Positions 63,420-64,000 of a DNA stretch of 64,000 bases are shown piece after piece (positions within the stretch are counted from its first letter, which is position 1; every line of letters starts with the position of its first letter). The stretch is from assembly GCF_023898315.1 (NCBI RefSeq), contig NC_064618.1, forward strand, positions 182,953,548 to 183,017,547, read 5' to 3'. The position numbers were made by a program, and so were the translations under genes. The stretch comes from Schistocerca nitens. Taxonomy: Eukaryota > Arthropoda > Insecta > Orthoptera > Acrididae. The notes beneath the pieces are model-generated. The model saw nothing but the letters and a program-made list of their open reading frames with translations, searched no databases and was not told the origin of the DNA.

Positions 63420-64000
63420 TGTAATTGTTAACAGCAAGACAAGGATCCAGACGAACAGTGGCAAGATTCTTGGAGGACCACTTAGCTGGAGCACGGCCCA
63501 TACTGTTACGGCTTCTTCCCATAACAGAGCAGCAAAGAGAAGCGCGTCAGAAGTGGTGCGCCCGTCGAGAAACCTGGACTCAAGATTAGTACCGCGTCGT
63601 CTTTTCAGACGATTCCCAGTTCTGTGTATTGCGCCACGATAGACGTGTCCATGTGTGGAGGCTTCGAGAACTTGCGTCACAAGATGTATTCATCACTCTC
63701 ATACGGACCCAACATCTGACGGGATAGTTGTGCGCAATACGGTCACACCTGGTTGGTACAGCCCGTAATTTGAACAGAAGCCGCTACATGTCCGTCTTAT
63801 TAAGGCCGGTAGCCGTGCCCTATCATCGAGGTCTCTGTGATGTTATCTTCAACAAGATAACGCAAGACAATATGTTGCCTATTGTGCCAAAACCTACAGC
63901 GATACAGAAGGTGTTCAGCTGTTGACCTGGCCAGAGCTCACACTCTCGGAAATCGTCTCGTCGTGGGTTACCGAGAGAATAGTACACAATCATTCGCAAG
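63420..64000 (+). pseudogene. Tc1-like transposase, broken, runs off the window
   Basis: Plus-strand pieces in order: an arginine-rich 'SAKRSASEVVRPSRNLDSRL' region; a frameshifted block near 63600 whose DNA (ttttcagacgattcccagtt) reads FSDDSQF in place of FSDESRF; and near 63850 'LQQDNARQYVAYCAKTYSDT', the second catalytic Asp block, then 'GVQLLTWPELTLSEI', leading toward the expected Glu. Several frameshifts mean it is inactive. The C-terminal end lies beyond 64000. Confidence 0.75.

Overview
This window looks like repeat-dense intergenic DNA from a large insect genome, most likely an orthopteran (Schistocerca-like locust). That assignment is an inference. It rests on recognising a tRNA-derived SINE present at least eleven times, the long LTR element, and several LINE 3' ends that I associate with locust genomes. 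I found no convincing host protein-coding gene, no intact host tRNA or rRNA gene, and no CRISPR array. Almost everything that can be explained is transposable-element (TE) sequence of different ages, often nested.

Layout. 0-8.6 kb: two copies of one interspersed repeat, one split by a SINE and the other by a hAT-type MITE, plus a hairpin-like element and further SINEs. 8.6-13.2 kb: a degenerate Tx1/L1-like LINE on the minus strand, whose ORF1 is split by a composite SINE flanked by a 13-bp target-site duplication (TSD). 13.2-16.7 kb: an RTE LINE tail, a mariner relic and an inverted-repeat element. 16.7-19.3 kb: an element with roughly 110-bp inverted terminal arms holding a truncated Jockey-type reverse transcriptase and a 111-bp minisatellite. 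19.8-23.7 kb: a LINE split by a long SINE, then a mariner split by a SINE. 24.4-25.1 kb: a degenerate tandem array. 26.4-32.0 kb: two dead Tc1-like elements (one holding two SINEs), an inverted pair, and a long-TIR element with a tRNA-like sequence in each arm. 33.1-36.7 kb: a head-to-head duplication of half a Tc1-like element, split by a mariner-like element that itself holds a SINE. 37.2-38.6 kb: a LINE 3' end and a SINE.

38.57-48.21 kb holds a 9.6-kb LTR retrotransposon on the minus strand (549/552-bp LTRs, 4-bp TSD) with a gag-like ORF and no recognisable pol. An apparently intact Tc1-type transposon with a 340-residue DDE transposase has inserted into it. 49-64 kb holds more mariner, Kolobok-like, Tc1-like, hAT-like, LINE and SINE copies.

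The genes do not work together as a pathway; the region records successive insertions. The only two long intact reading frames with a clear function are the Tc1-type transposase (41393-42415) and the gag-like protein (45060-46913). The best candidates for something new are the hammerhead-like cores repeated in three separate inverted-repeat elements, the palindromic half-Tc1 element, the gag-only LTR element, and the 32-residue D-E spacing of the intact transposase. All coordinates and alignments were read by eye.
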